From the NCBI RefSeq assembly GCF_923081025.1, contig NZ_CAKLPZ010000002.1, forward strand, positions 62,001 to 126,000: a stretch of DNA of 64,000 bases. The letters are read 5' to 3'. The notes under the pieces are model-generated. The model worked only from the letters and a program-made list of their open reading frames with translations, had not been told where the DNA came from and made no database searches. This stretch comes from Neolewinella maritima. Its GTDB lineage: Bacteria > Bacteroidota > Bacteroidia > Chitinophagales > Saprospiraceae. Made by a program: the position numbers and the translations under genes. Shown here piece after piece: positions 31,944 through 41,696 of this stretch; positions within the stretch are counted from its first letter, which is position 1; each line of letters opens with the position of its first letter.

Positions 31944-34916
31944 TTAGTGGCTGACGGAGTCGCAGTGCAGCAGGCGGCGTGCCTTACCGTTGGGTTTCTG
32001 GGTATCGCCGCCGCTGTTCTTATCGTCCAGACTGGCCTGGATCAGGGCGTTGCGTTCGGCGGCGAGTTCCGCACGACGGGCTTCGTTGTCTTCCCGGTTG
32101 AAGTACTCCTTGCCGTCCACGTAGGTGCGTTCGGCGCGGGCGTAGATGCTCAGTGGGTTATCGTTCCAGAGGACTAGGTCGGCGTCCTTGCCGGCCGCGA
32201 TGCTGCCCACCCGGTCATCGATGTGGAGCATCTTGGCGGGGTTGAGGGTGACGAATTTCCAGGCCTCCTCCTCGCTCACGCCACCGAAGAGTACGGCCTT
32301 ACCTGCTTCCTGATTAAGGCGGCGGGCCATCTCGGCGTCATCGGAGTTGAAGCCAGTGAGCACCCCCTGCTCGTGCATGAGTGCGCCGTTATAGGGGATG
32401 GCCTCGTTGACCTCGAACTTGTAGGCCCACCAGTCGGAGAAGGTAGAGCCCGCCGCTCCGTGCTCGGCCATCTTGTCGGCCACCTTATAGCCTTCGAGGA
32501 TGTGGGTGAAGGTATTGACGCGGAAGTCGTGCCGCTCGGCCAGCTCCATGAGCATATTGATCTCCCCCTGCTGGTAACTGTGGCAGGTGATGAAGCGCTC
32601 GCCGTTGAGGATTTCGAGGAGGGTTTCCAACTCGAGGTCGCGGCGGATATCCTCTCCGGCTGCCGTGGCCCGGCCGTATTCCTTGGCCCGGCTGAAGTAG
32701 TTCTCGAAGATCTGCTCCACGCCCATGCGGGTCTGGGGGTAGCGGACGCGGTTGCGGTCACCCCAGTTGGACTGCTTGACGTTCTCCCCCAGCGCAAACT
32801 TGATGAAGGGATCGGCGCCCTGGAAGAGCATCTCCTGCGCCGTGGCGCCCCAGCGAAGCTTGACCAGCGCCGACTGTCCACCGATGGGATTGGCCGAGCC
32901 GTGGAGCAGCTGGCTGGTCGTCACTCCGCCGGCCAGTTGGCGGTAGATGTTTTCGTCTACGGCGTCGACTACATCCTGCATGCGTACCTCCGCAGTGCTG
33001 GATGCGCTACTCTCGTTGACGTCCAGCAGCGCGATATGGCTGTGCTCGTCGATGATGCCGGCGGTGAGGTGCATGCCCGTGGCGTCTACTACGGTGGCGC
33101 CTCGGTCGGCCAGTCCCTTACCCACCTGGCTGATCTTGCCGTTGGTGATGAGCACGTCGGTTTCTGGCAGGATACCGTCCTCGCCGGTCCAGACGGTGGC
33201 GTTGCGGAACAGGATTCGCGCGGTCTCGGGCAGCTCGGTGAGGCCGTAGGCGATGTTCGGGTAGGTGAGTTTACCCCGGTATTCGGTGGGTGACTCTTCT
33301 TTCTTGTCTGCCGAATCTTTCGTTGTAGTGGCCGTGGTCTGCCGTGGAGTAGCGGTGAAGCTTACGGCTTCGCCGTCCGGACCGCGCCCGGTGCCGGTGT
33401 AGCCGTCTCCGACCCGGGTAGCGTTGATGCGGTAGTAGCCTCCGTCCTCCCCCGGGCGAAACTGGAAGGTGACTACGCCGCCGCTCTCGGTAAAGGACAC
33501 GTCGCGGGCCGTAGTATCCGAGGCCGTGGTGACCTTCATCTTCTGGCTGCCGGGCTCACCGCTCACCTCGGCGGTGAACGTCTGATCCCCCACCTCAATG
33601 GTGTAGCCACTGGCTAGCTCCACGTTCTTAATGGGCTTGAGCTCGAAGGGGTGACCCTGCACCCAGTTCTGGTAGATGGTAGCTTTTTCTACGAAGGGGT
33701 CCTTGTCAGTGACGATGAAGTTAGCCAGCATACCATCCTCCAGGGTGCCTACCCGATCGCCGATACCGAGCAGCTCGGCCGGACCGGTAGTGAGGGCGGC
33801 GAAGACCAGCTTGCTGTCTGCACCGGCTTTGACGGCCTTGCGCATGGCGTCGTGGAGGTCGGTGGGCTTTTCGAGTCCGTCGGCAGTAAGTACGAAGGGG
33901 ATGCCGGCTTCGGCTACGGCGGCCACGTTGCCCGGTGCGCGCTCCCAGTGACGGAGTTGGGCGATGGAGATCAGGTCGGCGGCGTAGGGATCGCTGACAT
34001 CGTAGGTCTTGGGGAAGGTGAGGGGGAGGATGAAGGTGGCTCCGGTGGTCTTCAGGGCATCCAGGCGCTGGTACTCGTCGCCGCCCCCCTTGATGACGTA
34101 CTGCTTGCCGAATTCATCGCCCAGCTGATCAGCGCGCAGGGCATCCTGCCAGTCGTCTACGGCGAATACCTGGGGGAGCTCCTGCAGCTCGGCCCAGGCG
34201 TCCAGGCTCAGGTTGGTCTCGTCGCGGCGCTGCTTGCCGTACCAGTCGGCATCGAGGTAGGTCTGCCGCAGCAGGGCCATGGCACCCATGCGGGAGTTGG
34301 GGTAATTCTGCTGGGAGGATCCCTTGTCGAAGGATAGATGGTGGGCCACGCGGCGCTCGAGCAGCACCTCGTTCTCCCGGTCTTCGGCCAGGGTGACCAC
34401 GGCGGCGGAGCCCCGGCTTATACCGTCTGAATGGTGAGTGGATACGGTACCGAAGCCGGCTTCCCGCAGGGCCTTGGCGGTCTTTTCATTTACCGTGAAC
34501 AGGGCGGCGGCGTCCGTCTCGGGGCGCAGGGCCTGGTTCCAGGCGTAGGCTCCCTCCGTTTCCGATTCGAGTTGGGGCGGGGAGTTCCAGCTTCCGCGAC
34601 TGGTCTCCACGGCGGGCATCCCGTAGGTGCCGTAGGCTTCGATAAAGCTGGGGTAGATGTGCTTGCCCGTTAGCGCTACTTCCACCGCACCCTGCGGCAG
34701 CGCCCCGGAGGCTTGTACGGAGACTACTTTGCCGTTGCGGATGACCAGCGTGGCGTTGTCCAGTACTCGCTCCGGACTGATGTGCACCGTGGCCCCCGTG
34801 AGGGCGTAGTGCCCACTACGCTGGTCGAATACGCCGTTGTAGGGGAAGGTGGTCTGGGCTACGAGCTGGCCCATACACAGGGCGAGTACGAGAAGGAGGG
34901 GGAAACGTAGAATCAT
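31944..34916 (-). CDS. Large amidohydrolase-family protein with duplicated amidohydrolase halves
   Basis: A 990-residue exported protein (MILRFPLLLVLALCMGQLVAQ). The first ~420 residues form an amidohydrolase-like module without HxH (GKHIYPSFIEAYGTYGMPAV) that ends GDRVGTLEDGMLANFIVTD. Residues ~450-560 are a beta-rich linker (TIEVGDQTFTAEVSGEPGSQ). The second module carries the real metal motif (HLTAGIIDEHSHIALLD) and later ligand candidates (FITCHSYQQGEINM, NTFTHILEGYK, VLTGFNSDDAEMAR), ending VGSIAAGKDADLVLWNDNPL. The product would be one degenerate and one active domain in a single chain. It is the first gene of a two-gene operon with the next, also HxH-less, protein. Confidence 0.82.
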   Translation of the reverse strand: MILRFPLLLVLALCMGQLVAQTTFPYNGVFDQRSGHYALTGATVHISPERVLDNATLVIRNGKVVSVQASGALPQGAVEVALTGKHIYPSFIEAYGTYGMPAVETSRGSWNSPPQLESETEGAYAWNQALRPETDAAALFTVNEKTAKALREAGFGTVSTHHSDGISRGSAAVVTLAEDRENEVLLERRVAHHLSFDKGSSQQNYPNSRMGAMALLRQTYLDADWYGKQRRDETNLSLDAWAELQELPQVFAVDDWQDALRADQLGDEFGKQYVIKGGGDEYQRLDALKTTGATFILPLTFPKTYDVSDPYAADLISIAQLRHWERAPGNVAAVAEAGIPFVLTADGLEKPTDLHDAMRKAVKAGADSKLVFAALTTGPAELLGIGDRVGTLEDGMLANFIVTDKDPFVEKATIYQNWVQGHPFELKPIKNVELASGYTIEVGDQTFTAEVSGEPGSQKMKVTTASDTTARDVSFTESGGVVTFQFRPGEDGGYYRINATRVGDGYTGTGRGPDGEAVSFTATPRQTTATTTKDSADKKEESPTEYRGKLTYPNIAYGLTELPETARILFRNATVWTGEDGILPETDVLITNGKISQVGKGLADRGATVVDATGMHLTAGIIDEHSHIALLDVNESSASSTAEVRMQDVVDAVDENIYRQLAGGVTTSQLLHGSANPIGGQSALVKLRWGATAQEMLFQGADPFIKFALGENVKQSNWGDRNRVRYPQTRMGVEQIFENYFSRAKEYGRATAAGEDIRRDLELETLLEILNGERFITCHSYQQGEINMLMELAERHDFRVNTFTHILEGYKVADKMAEHGAAGSTFSDWWAYKFEVNEAIPYNGALMHEQGVLTGFNSDDAEMARRLNQEAGKAVLFGGVSEEEAWKFVTLNPAKMLHIDDRVGSIAAGKDADLVLWNDNPLSIYARAERTYVDGKEYFNREDNEARRAELAAERNALIQASLDDKNSGGDTQKPNGKARRLLHCDSVSH

Positions 34917-35280
34917 TACGGGGGGGTCGAGCGGGCCCGACAGTAGTTACGGTAGGGCCGGAAACTACGGCATTTTATTAGACTGGACCGGGCGGGGCGG
35001 GGCGGGAAAGGGCGACGAAGGGGCAGACTTTGGAGGTCTATCAACCAATACTACGGCTAGGGCGTTTACCGACACACGGAACAAAGCCTGTAACCTGCCG
35101 GCGTGTCCTTTGAAATAGCTTATCTTTGCGTCGCATTCGGATAGCGTTCCGGAAGTGGTCCTCCAGCGTGACGTGCTGATCCGACCTGGTCGGAAGGAGG
35201 AAAACCGGCTCTTTAGGGTAGTTCTAAATGGCCCCGCGGCAGCACCCCGCGGTGAAGTAATGGCGTGCTTAAGAGATCGA
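34917..35280. other. Gene-free stretch and infB leader
   Basis: This 364-bp space separates the divergent amidohydrolase and infB genes. It holds the TATCTTTG element (35121-35128) and a predicted infB leader of roughly 145 nt. The leader has two small hairpin candidates: CCGAC/GTCGG at 35181-35193, and twin CCCCGCGG motifs around 35233-35252. I see no convincing small gene; an open frame from 35155 into infB is not conserved-looking. Confidence 0.5.
35121..35128 (+). promoter_or_regulatory. Candidate -7 element TATCTTTG upstream of infB
   Basis: Perfect TAnnTTTG match, about 150 bp before the infB start. It indicates that infB has its own promoter and a long leader here. Confidence 0.5.
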
Positions 35281-38127
35281 ATGAGTAAACGACTAATCAA
35301 AGTTGCGAAGGAATTGAACGTGGCCACCTCGACCCTGGTCGAGTACCTGAGCGGACGAGGCTTCGACATTGAGAACAAACCCACTGCGCCCGTCAACGGC
35401 GAGATGGAATCTGCCCTGCGCCAGGAATTCGCCAAGGCGATCTCCGACAAGCAGAAGGCCAGTAAGATGGAGTTCGGTACCCGGCCCACCGCGGCGCCCG
35501 TACCGCCGCCGCCACCGCCCCCACCCCCCGTCGTGCGCAGTGCCACCCCGGCCCCGCCCCCACCGGCACGCCCCACCGGAGTACCGGCCCCGCCACCCGT
35601 GCAGCGCCCGGCTCAGCCGGTAGCTAAGGCTACCCCGCCGGCTGACGCCACACCCACCCCGGCTAAGACGGAACCCGCAGCAGCGCCTGCCGCGCCTGCG
35701 CCCGAAAAGGAAGCGGACACCCCGCCCACCCGCGACGTACCCGGCCTGAAGGTGATGGGTAAGATCGATCTGGACGCCACCAGGCGCCGGCCCGCAAAAT
35801 CCGCCGCCAAGAAGCCAGCGCCCGCACCGAAGCCCGCCGCACAGCGCGCGCCGACCGAGCCGGCTGCCCCCAAGGCGCCCGCCCCGCAGTCCGCCAAGCC
35901 AAGCGCCGAGCCCGCCACGGCGAAGGCCGCAGCGGAGCCTCCGACTACCGAGGTAAAGGCTACGACCGACAAGCCCGATATGCACGTCACCGCCGAGCCT
36001 AAGCTCCGCGGACTCAAGGTGCTCGGTAAGATCGAGATCAAGAAGCCCGAAAAACGGGGTGCCAGCACGACCGACGATAGCCGCAAGAAGCGCAAGCGCA
36101 AAAAGATCACCACCGGACCACCTCAGACCGGCGGTAGCCGCAGCGGTGGCGGACGCAACGACCGCGGCCGCACCGGCGGGCGCAACGACGAGCCCAAGGA
36201 GGTATCCGCCAAGGATATCGAAGACAAGATCAAGGCCACTATGGCCCGTCTGCAGGGCGGTGGCAAGAAAAAACGCCAGCGCCAGCGCCGGGACAACCGC
36301 GATCGCATCCGCGAAAAGCAGGAAGCGATGCTCGACGAGCAGACCACCGACAAGCTACAGCTCACGGAGTTCGTCACGGCACAGGAACTGGCCAATATGA
36401 TGGACGTCGGTATCGGCGAGGTCATCACGGCCTGTATGAACGCCGGCGTGATCGTATCGATCAACCAGCGCCTGGACGCCGAGATCATCGAGCTGGTCGC
36501 CGAAGAATTCGACCACGAGGTAGAATTCATCAGCGTAGACGAGACCGAGGAGGACGAGGAAGAATTCTTCGACGCTCCGGAAGACCTGCAGTCCCGCCCG
36601 CCGATCGTGACCGTCATGGGCCACGTCGATCACGGTAAGACCTCGCTGCTCGACCGCATCCGCGACACCAACGTCATCGGTGGAGAGGCCGGCGGCATCA
36701 CCCAGCACATCGGTGCCTACGAAGTGACCCTGGCCAACGGCAAGGAAATTACCTTCCTGGATACACCGGGTCACGAGGCCTTTACGGCCATGCGTGCACG
36801 GGGTGCCAAGGTCACCGACATCGCCATCATCATCATTGCCGCGGACGACAACGTGATGCCCCAGACCAAGGAGGCAATCAGTCATGCCGAAGCCGCCGGT
36901 GTACCGATGATCTTCGCCATCAATAAGATCGACCGCCCGGGCTCCAACCCCGACCGCATCAAGACCGAACTGGCCAGCATGGGCTATCAGGTCGAGGAGT
37001 GGGGCGGTAAGTACCAGTCGCAGGAGATCAGCGCGCTGGCCGGTACCGGTATCGATGAACTACTCGAAAAAGTGCTGCTCGAAGCCGAAATGCTCGAGCT
37101 CAAAGCCAACCCCGACCGCGCCGCCGTAGCTACCGTACTGGAAGCTTCGCTGGAGAAGGGCCGTGGCTACGTCACCAAGATTCTGGTGCAGCACGGTACG
37201 CTGCGCGTGCAGGACATCCTGGTAGCGGGAGAGGCCAGTGGCCGCGTCCGCGCCATGTTCAACGAACGCAATAAGCGGGTCAAGGAAGTAGGCCCCGGTA
37301 CGCCGGTGCTGCTGCTCGGACTCGACGGTGCCCCCCAGGCCGGTGAGATCATGAAGGTGATGCCCAGCGAGCAGGAAGCCCGTCAGCTCGCCAGCCGCCG
37401 CGCACAGATCAGCCGCGAACAGGCCAACCGCGCCGCCAAGCGCGTCTCGCTCGACGAGATCGGGCGCCGCCTCGCACTGGGTACCTTTAAGGAGCTCAAC
37501 CTGATCGTGAAGGGCGATGTGGACGGATCGGTAGAAGCCCTCTCTGACTCGCTCATCAAGCTCTCGCAGGAGACCGTACAGGTAAACGTGATCCACAAGG
37601 CCGTCGGCCAGATCATCGACTCCGACATCCTGCTGGCTACGGCCTCGGATGCCATCATCGTCGGCTTCCAGGTACGTCCGAGCTCTTCGGCCCGTAAGCT
37701 GGCCGAGCGCGAAGGTGTCGAGATCAACACCTACTCGATCATCTACGAAGCCATCGACGAGATCAGCAGCGCCATCGAAGGCATGCTGGAACCGACGCGG
37801 GAAGAGAAGACGACCTGTCAGGTCTCCGTCCGCGAAGTATTCAAGATCTCGAAGGTGGGTACCATCGCCGGTTGTTTTGTCGAAGAAGGCAAGATCACCC
37901 GCAATACCCTCATCCGCGTGATCCGCGACGGCATCGTAGCCTTCCCCCTCAAGGAAGGTCAGGTCGGCGAGCTCGCCAGCCTCAAGCGCTTCAAGGACGA
38001 CGTCAAGGAAGTACGCAATGGCATGGAGTGTGGTCTCAACATCAAGAACTTCAACGACATCAAAGAAGGTGACGTGATCGAAGGCTACGAGATCGTCGAG
38101 ATCAAGCAGAAGATGCAGAGTAACTAA
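35281..38127 (+). CDS. infB: Translation initiation factor IF-2
   Basis: A 948-residue IF-2 starting [20 protein letters not shown], the normal Bacteroidota N-terminus; the open frame before it is rejected. Order: IF2-N helix domain (1-55); a long Pro/Ala/Lys-rich disordered region (~60-330) including a polyproline run near residue 76; a second IF2-N-like domain ([20 protein letters not shown]); then the GTPase with G1 GHVDHGKT at ~447-454, G3 DTPGHEAF and G4 NKID. Domains II-IV follow ([40 protein letters not shown]). It delivers initiator tRNA to the 30S subunit. In most bacteria infB follows nusA; here nusA is about 13 kb away, and infB is followed by an SOS peptidase gene. Confidence 0.96.
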   Translation: MSKRLIKVAKELNVATSTLVEYLSGRGFDIENKPTAPVNGEMESALRQEFAKAISDKQKASKMEFGTRPTAAPVPPPPPPPPPVVRSATPAPPPPARPTGVPAPPPVQRPAQPVAKATPPADATPTPAKTEPAAAPAAPAPEKEADTPPTRDVPGLKVMGKIDLDATRRRPAKSAAKKPAPAPKPAAQRAPTEPAAPKAPAPQSAKPSAEPATAKAAAEPPTTEVKATTDKPDMHVTAEPKLRGLKVLGKIEIKKPEKRGASTTDDSRKKRKRKKITTGPPQTGGSRSGGGRNDRGRTGGRNDEPKEVSAKDIEDKIKATMARLQGGGKKKRQRQRRDNRDRIREKQEAMLDEQTTDKLQLTEFVTAQELANMMDVGIGEVITACMNAGVIVSINQRLDAEIIELVAEEFDHEVEFISVDETEEDEEEFFDAPEDLQSRPPIVTVMGHVDHGKTSLLDRIRDTNVIGGEAGGITQHIGAYEVTLANGKEITFLDTPGHEAFTAMRARGAKVTDIAIIIIAADDNVMPQTKEAISHAEAAGVPMIFAINKIDRPGSNPDRIKTELASMGYQVEEWGGKYQSQEISALAGTGIDELLEKVLLEAEMLELKANPDRAAVATVLEASLEKGRGYVTKILVQHGTLRVQDILVAGEASGRVRAMFNERNKRVKEVGPGTPVLLLGLDGAPQAGEIMKVMPSEQEARQLASRRAQISREQANRAAKRVSLDEIGRRLALGTFKELNLIVKGDVDGSVEALSDSLIKLSQETVQVNVIHKAVGQIIDSDILLATASDAIIVGFQVRPSSSARKLAEREGVEINTYSIIYEAIDEISSAIEGMLEPTREEKTTCQVSVREVFKISKVGTIAGCFVEEGKITRNTLIRVIRDGIVAFPLKEGQVGELASLKRFKDDVKEVRNGMECGLNIKNFNDIKEGDVIEGYEIVEIKQKMQSN

Positions 38128-38132
38128 AGGAG

Positions 38133-38205
38133 TTAGGGAGTGAAGGGGTTACGGAGAAGCACTAAAAGCCTTAACCCCCTTACTCCCTCATCCCTTAACC
38201 CCTTG
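38133..38205. repeat. Imperfect inverted repeat between infB and the SOS peptidase gene
   Basis: TTAGGGAGTGAAGGGGTTA (38133-38151) faces TTAACCCCCTTACTCCCTCA (38171-38190) around a 19-nt loop, and a further partial copy (TCCCTTAACCCCTT) follows to about 38204. This GGAGTTAAGGGGTTAAG-like repeat type recurs in intergenic DNA of various bacteria. It could serve as the infB terminator, though there is no T-run. Confidence 0.55.
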
Positions 38206-38210
38206 ACCCC

Positions 38211-38891
38211 ATGTGCGGACGCTACAGTGTAGTCATCGATGAAGCCAAGCTGAGGAAGCAGTTCTCTAAGGAGCTCACTACTCCTCCGACCGGCCTGCCG
38301 ACCAACTACAACATGGCCCCCACCCAGAACGGCCTGGTCATCACGGATGCCGCGCCCGACCGACTGTCGGCCTTCCGCTGGGGTCTGGTGCCCTTCTGGG
38401 CCAAGGACCTCAAGGTGGGTGCCCGCATGATCAACGCCCGCAGCGAAGGGATCGAGGATAAACCGAGCTTCCGCAAGCCCATTCGCGAACGCCGCTGCCT
38501 GGTCATCGGTGACAGCTTTTACGAGTGGCAGCGCAGGGACGGCGGCAAGCAACCCTTCCGCATCTTACCCGCCGACGATCGCCTCTTAGTCATGGCCGGC
38601 ATCTGGGAGCAGTGGAACCCCAAGGACGGTAGTGAGCCGGTCTTCACCTACTCCGTCATAACCGGTGCGCCGAACGCGGAGATGGCCCCGATCCACGACC
38701 GCATGCCCATGCTGCTGCTGGATGAAGAGCGACAGAGCCGGTGGCTGAACCCTGACGCCGCGCTGCCGGACATTCTTTCCCTACTACAGACTCCGGCCGA
38801 CGGTACGCTCAGAACCTACGCTGTATCGGCTAAGGTGGGCAATGTGCGCAACAACGGTCCGGAACTCCACCAGGCCGCTGAAGCAGCTTAG
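38211..38891 (+). CDS. SOS response-associated peptidase (YedK/HMCES family)
   Basis: A 226-residue SRAP protein. It begins MCGRYS, so Cys2, the nucleophile that crosslinks to abasic sites in single-stranded DNA, becomes N-terminal after Met removal. Other family signatures are NYNMAPTQNG, INARSEGIEDKPSFR, RRCLVIGDSFYEW and the active-site region ITGAPNAEMAPIHDRMPMLL, whose His completes the catalytic set. The protein shields abasic sites and self-releases. Length is normal. The gene lies 83 bp after infB beyond an inverted repeat and 3 bp before an acetyltransferase gene, with which it is likely cotranscribed. No LexA-type box could be identified by eye. Confidence 0.9.
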   Translation: MCGRYSVVIDEAKLRKQFSKELTTPPTGLPTNYNMAPTQNGLVITDAAPDRLSAFRWGLVPFWAKDLKVGARMINARSEGIEDKPSFRKPIRERRCLVIGDSFYEWQRRDGGKQPFRILPADDRLLVMAGIWEQWNPKDGSEPVFTYSVITGAPNAEMAPIHDRMPMLLLDEERQSRWLNPDAALPDILSLLQTPADGTLRTYAVSAKVGNVRNNGPELHQAAEAA

Positions 38892-38894
38892 ACC

Positions 38895-39440
38895 ATGGTA
38901 GGTGCTGCTCCCCGCATCGTACGCGCTACCCCGGCCGATCTGCCCGCCATCGAGCGGATCGCCCGCCTGACCTGGCCCGAGACCTTTAAGGGTATTCTTT
39001 CTACCGATCAGATCGCCTATATGCTCGACCGCATGTACCGCCCCGCCGCACTCACCGCACAACTCGCGCAGGGACACGTATTCGATCTGCTGCTGGATGC
39101 GGACCGTACGACCGACGACTACAGCGGACAGACCGGCATGCGCTACCGTCCGGTAGGCTACGTGAGTCATGAGCTGGACTACGCTCCCGGTATCACCAAG
39201 ATCCATAAGCTGTACCTGCTACCGGGTGCGCAGGGGCAGGGCTTCGGCCGTTTGCTGATCGACCACGTCGCCCGGGCCGCCCGCAGGGCCGGCCAGCAGC
39301 ATCTCCGCCTGGATGTCAACTACCAGAACAGCGCGGTAGACTTCTATAGCTACCTGGGGTTTGCCAAGATCGGCCGGTTCGATACCGACATCGGGGAAGG
39401 CTACCTCATGGAGGACTGGCGCATGGAGCGTCCGCTCTAG
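38895..39440 (+). CDS. GNAT-family N-acetyltransferase
   Basis: A 181-residue GNAT acetyltransferase. The N-terminal strand and helix RIVRATPADLPAIERIARLT is typical. The acetyl-CoA-binding motif A is HKLYLLPGAQGQGFGRLLID (Q/RxxGxG/A type), followed by LRLDVNYQNSAVDFYSYLGF. A longer variable region (~residues 45-95) contains the substrate side. Substrate unknown; proteins of this subtype acetylate small amines or ribosomal N-termini. The start lies 3 bp after the upstream SOS peptidase stop. Its stop overlaps by 4 bp with the convergent DUF1206 gene. Confidence 0.82.
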   Translation: MVGAAPRIVRATPADLPAIERIARLTWPETFKGILSTDQIAYMLDRMYRPAALTAQLAQGHVFDLLLDADRTTDDYSGQTGMRYRPVGYVSHELDYAPGITKIHKLYLLPGAQGQGFGRLLIDHVARAARRAGQQHLRLDVNYQNSAVDFYSYLGFAKIGRFDTDIGEGYLMEDWRMERPL

Positions 39441-40228
39441 ACCCGCTCGTAGCGGGCGCGCACGAACATGAAGATGCCGTAGGCCAGCAGGCCTAGTCCT
39501 ACGATGACCAGCAGGGCTGCGCCGTAGCTCTGGTCTTCGATGAACGACAGGGCCTCCCCGATGCCCCGAAACTGGCTGGCGTCGTCCATGGTCGCCGCCT
39601 TGAACAGGGAGAAAGAAATAACACCATATACGATGAAGCGCGCCGTGAGGCCCACCTCGCCGGTACGCTGGAACACCTCCCGCTGGTCTTCGCTGAGTTG
39701 CTGCCCCTCGATCCTGTCCATGTGCTTATCCTTTACCGCGCGGTAGAGCTGAAATATGGCCACGCCGGCCATGATCAGCGCGATCGCACCCACTACGTAG
39801 GGTCCCCAACTTTTACTGAGCAATTGCGCGATGATGTCCTGCTTGTCCTGGCCGCCACCGCCGCCACCTCCGAAGGCCAGTTTGAAGGCCTGCGCGCTCA
39901 GCACGCCGTAGGCCGTGCCGCTCACCGCGTAGGCGATGCGCTTCACGATGCCCTCCTTATCCTTTCCCTCGTTCTTTTTGTCCTGCACCGCCGTATACCA
40001 GCGCCAGCTACAGTAGGCCAGCAGGCCCAGTCCGATCAGGAAGAGCAGCACCTGGCCGAAGGGGTTGGTACCGATCCACTTGATCACGGCCTTCGGTCCG
40101 CTATTGGAGCCGCTCGCGCCCCCGACCACTCCCGCAATGGCGAATATGCCGATGAGGCTATAGACGATGCCCTTGGCCGTATAGCCAGTGATAAACAGTT
40201 TATTCTCGGTAGACTTACTCAGTGCCAT
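39437..40228 (-). CDS. DUF1206 integral membrane protein
   Basis: A 263-residue membrane protein from the ATG at 40228 (MALSKSTENKLFITGYTAKG). It is built of three repeats of about 80 residues, each with two helices and a conserved start: TGYTAKGIVYSLIG, IAYAVSGTAYGVLSAQAF and LTARFIVYGVISFSLFKA. This triple pattern defines DUF1206. A glycine run (FGGGGGGGQDK) sits in the second repeat. The function of the family is unknown. It is divergent from purA, with 130 bp between starts, and its stop overlaps the acetyltransferase stop. Confidence 0.83.
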   Translation of the reverse strand: MALSKSTENKLFITGYTAKGIVYSLIGIFAIAGVVGGASGSNSGPKAVIKWIGTNPFGQVLLFLIGLGLLAYCSWRWYTAVQDKKNEGKDKEGIVKRIAYAVSGTAYGVLSAQAFKLAFGGGGGGGQDKQDIIAQLLSKSWGPYVVGAIALIMAGVAIFQLYRAVKDKHMDRIEGQQLSEDQREVFQRTGEVGLTARFIVYGVISFSLFKAATMDDASQFRGIGEALSFIEDQSYGAALLVIVGLGLLAYGIFMFVRARYERV

Positions 40229-40332
40229 GGTGCGTGCTTTGTGGTATATGGTCGTACACACACCTATTGTTCGGAAGCGGGCGCGTACGCGGGTGCAAAG
40301 GGTACACGGACAGCCACACCGTGAAATTGACC

Positions 40333-40340
40333 TACCTTCG
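40333..40340 (+). promoter_or_regulatory. Near-consensus -7 element TACCTTCG upstream of purA
   Basis: TACCTTCG differs from TAnnTTTG at one base and ends 18 nt before the purA ATG at 40359. Confidence 0.35.
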
Positions 40341-40358
40341 CCGCAAAGTGAATGGACT

Positions 40359-41627
40359 ATGGCCGTTGATGTACTCTTAGGGCTCCAGTGGGGCGATGAA
40401 GGCAAGGGAAAGATCGTAGATGTACTGGCCCCGCAGTACGATATCATCGCCCGCTTTCAGGGCGGCCCCAATGCCGGGCATACCCTCATCTTCGACGGCA
40501 AGAAATTCGTACTCCACACCGTCCCCTCCGGCATCTTCCGCCAGCAGCAGCTCAACCTGATCGGCAACGGCGTGGTCATCGACCCCATCACGCTAAGCAA
40601 GGAACTCGACGAGCTCGACGCCGCCGGGATCGACTACCAGGACCGGCTCTTCGTAGCCCGCAAGGCCCACATCATCCTGCCCACTCACCGCCTGCTCGAT
40701 GCTGCACGCGAACACGCCAAGGGGGAGCGCAAGATCGGCTCCACCCTCAAGGGCATCGGACCTACCTATATGGACAAGACCGGCCGCAACGGCCTGCGGG
40801 TGGGCAACCTGGCCGCTCCGGACTTCCAGGAGCGCTACGACCGCCTGAAGGAAAAGCACCTGCAGCTGGTGGGGCTGTACCCCTACATCGAGTTTGATCT
40901 GGCCAAGGAGGAAAAGGCCTGGTTCACCGCCGTGGAACGACTACGCGCTCTGCCCTTCGTAGATGGGGAGTACTACATCAACGACGCGTTAAAACAGGGT
41001 AAGAAGGTACTGGCCGAGGGCGCCCAGGGCAGTATGCTAGACATCGACTTCGGCACCTACCCCTACGTGACTTCGTCCAACACCATCACGGCGGGCGTCT
41101 GCACCGGACTCGGGGTAGCCCCCCAGCAGATCGGCGAGGTCATCGGCATCACCAAGGCTTACTGCACCCGCGTGGGCGGCGGCCCCTTCCCTACCGAACT
41201 GACGGACGGAACCGGTGAATTTCTGCGCAAGGAAGGCGCGGAGTTCGGCGCTACCACAGGTCGGCCCCGCCGCTGCGGCTGGATCGATCTGGTGCAACTG
41301 CGCTACACCATCATGCTCAGTGGCGTGACCCAGCTGGTCGTCACGAAGGTCGACGTGCTCAATAAATTCGAGACCATCCGGGCCGCTGACAGCTATCTGG
41401 TTGATGGTGATGCCTCCCGCGAGCTCCCCTTTGATCTGGTGCACGAGAACTACGAAGCCGTGTACACCGACCTGACCGGCTGGCATAGCGATCTGACGGG
41501 CGTAAAGAAAGAACGTGAACTACCGCAGGCCTGTATGGACTACGTGAAGTACCTGGAAGATAAGCTGGACACACCGGTAACGATGGTGAGTACCGGGCCG
41601 GACCGGGAGGAACTGGTAGTGCGCTAG
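40359..41627 (+). CDS. purA: Adenylosuccinate synthase
   Basis: A 422-residue enzyme from the ATG at 40359 (MAVDVLLGLQWGDEGKGK). The frame is open upstream to 40188 but those residues are not family-like. GLQWGDEGKGKIVD is the GTP-binding loop, PNAGHT the catalytic His region, with IGSTLKGIGPTYMDK, EGAQGSMLDIDFGTYPYVTS and TTGRPRRCGWIDLV all in expected order. It makes adenylosuccinate from IMP and aspartate with GTP, the first AMP-specific step of purine synthesis. Length is normal. It is divergent from the DUF1206 gene, followed 69 bp later by a disrupted YceI gene, and appears monocistronic. Confidence 0.96.
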   Translation: MAVDVLLGLQWGDEGKGKIVDVLAPQYDIIARFQGGPNAGHTLIFDGKKFVLHTVPSGIFRQQQLNLIGNGVVIDPITLSKELDELDAAGIDYQDRLFVARKAHIILPTHRLLDAAREHAKGERKIGSTLKGIGPTYMDKTGRNGLRVGNLAAPDFQERYDRLKEKHLQLVGLYPYIEFDLAKEEKAWFTAVERLRALPFVDGEYYINDALKQGKKVLAEGAQGSMLDIDFGTYPYVTSSNTITAGVCTGLGVAPQQIGEVIGITKAYCTRVGGGPFPTELTDGTGEFLRKEGAEFGATTGRPRRCGWIDLVQLRYTIMLSGVTQLVVTKVDVLNKFETIRAADSYLVDGDASRELPFDLVHENYEAVYTDLTGWHSDLTGVKKERELPQACMDYVKYLEDKLDTPVTMVSTGPDREELVVR

Positions 41628-41696
41628 CACGAGACGATACCCCTTAAGCAAAGCAGTGGTCCGTAGCGTTACATATCCAACCAACCACAGGTCTCC

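Noticed and set aside
32223-33293. Plus-strand frame (356 codons) opposite the 990-residue amidohydrolase
   Set aside because: Antisense shadow; the minus-strand protein contains the DEHSH motif and proper domain order.
35155-35280. N-terminal extension of IF-2
   Set aside because: [13 protein letters not shown] at 35281 is the usual beginning; the extension is not conserved-looking.
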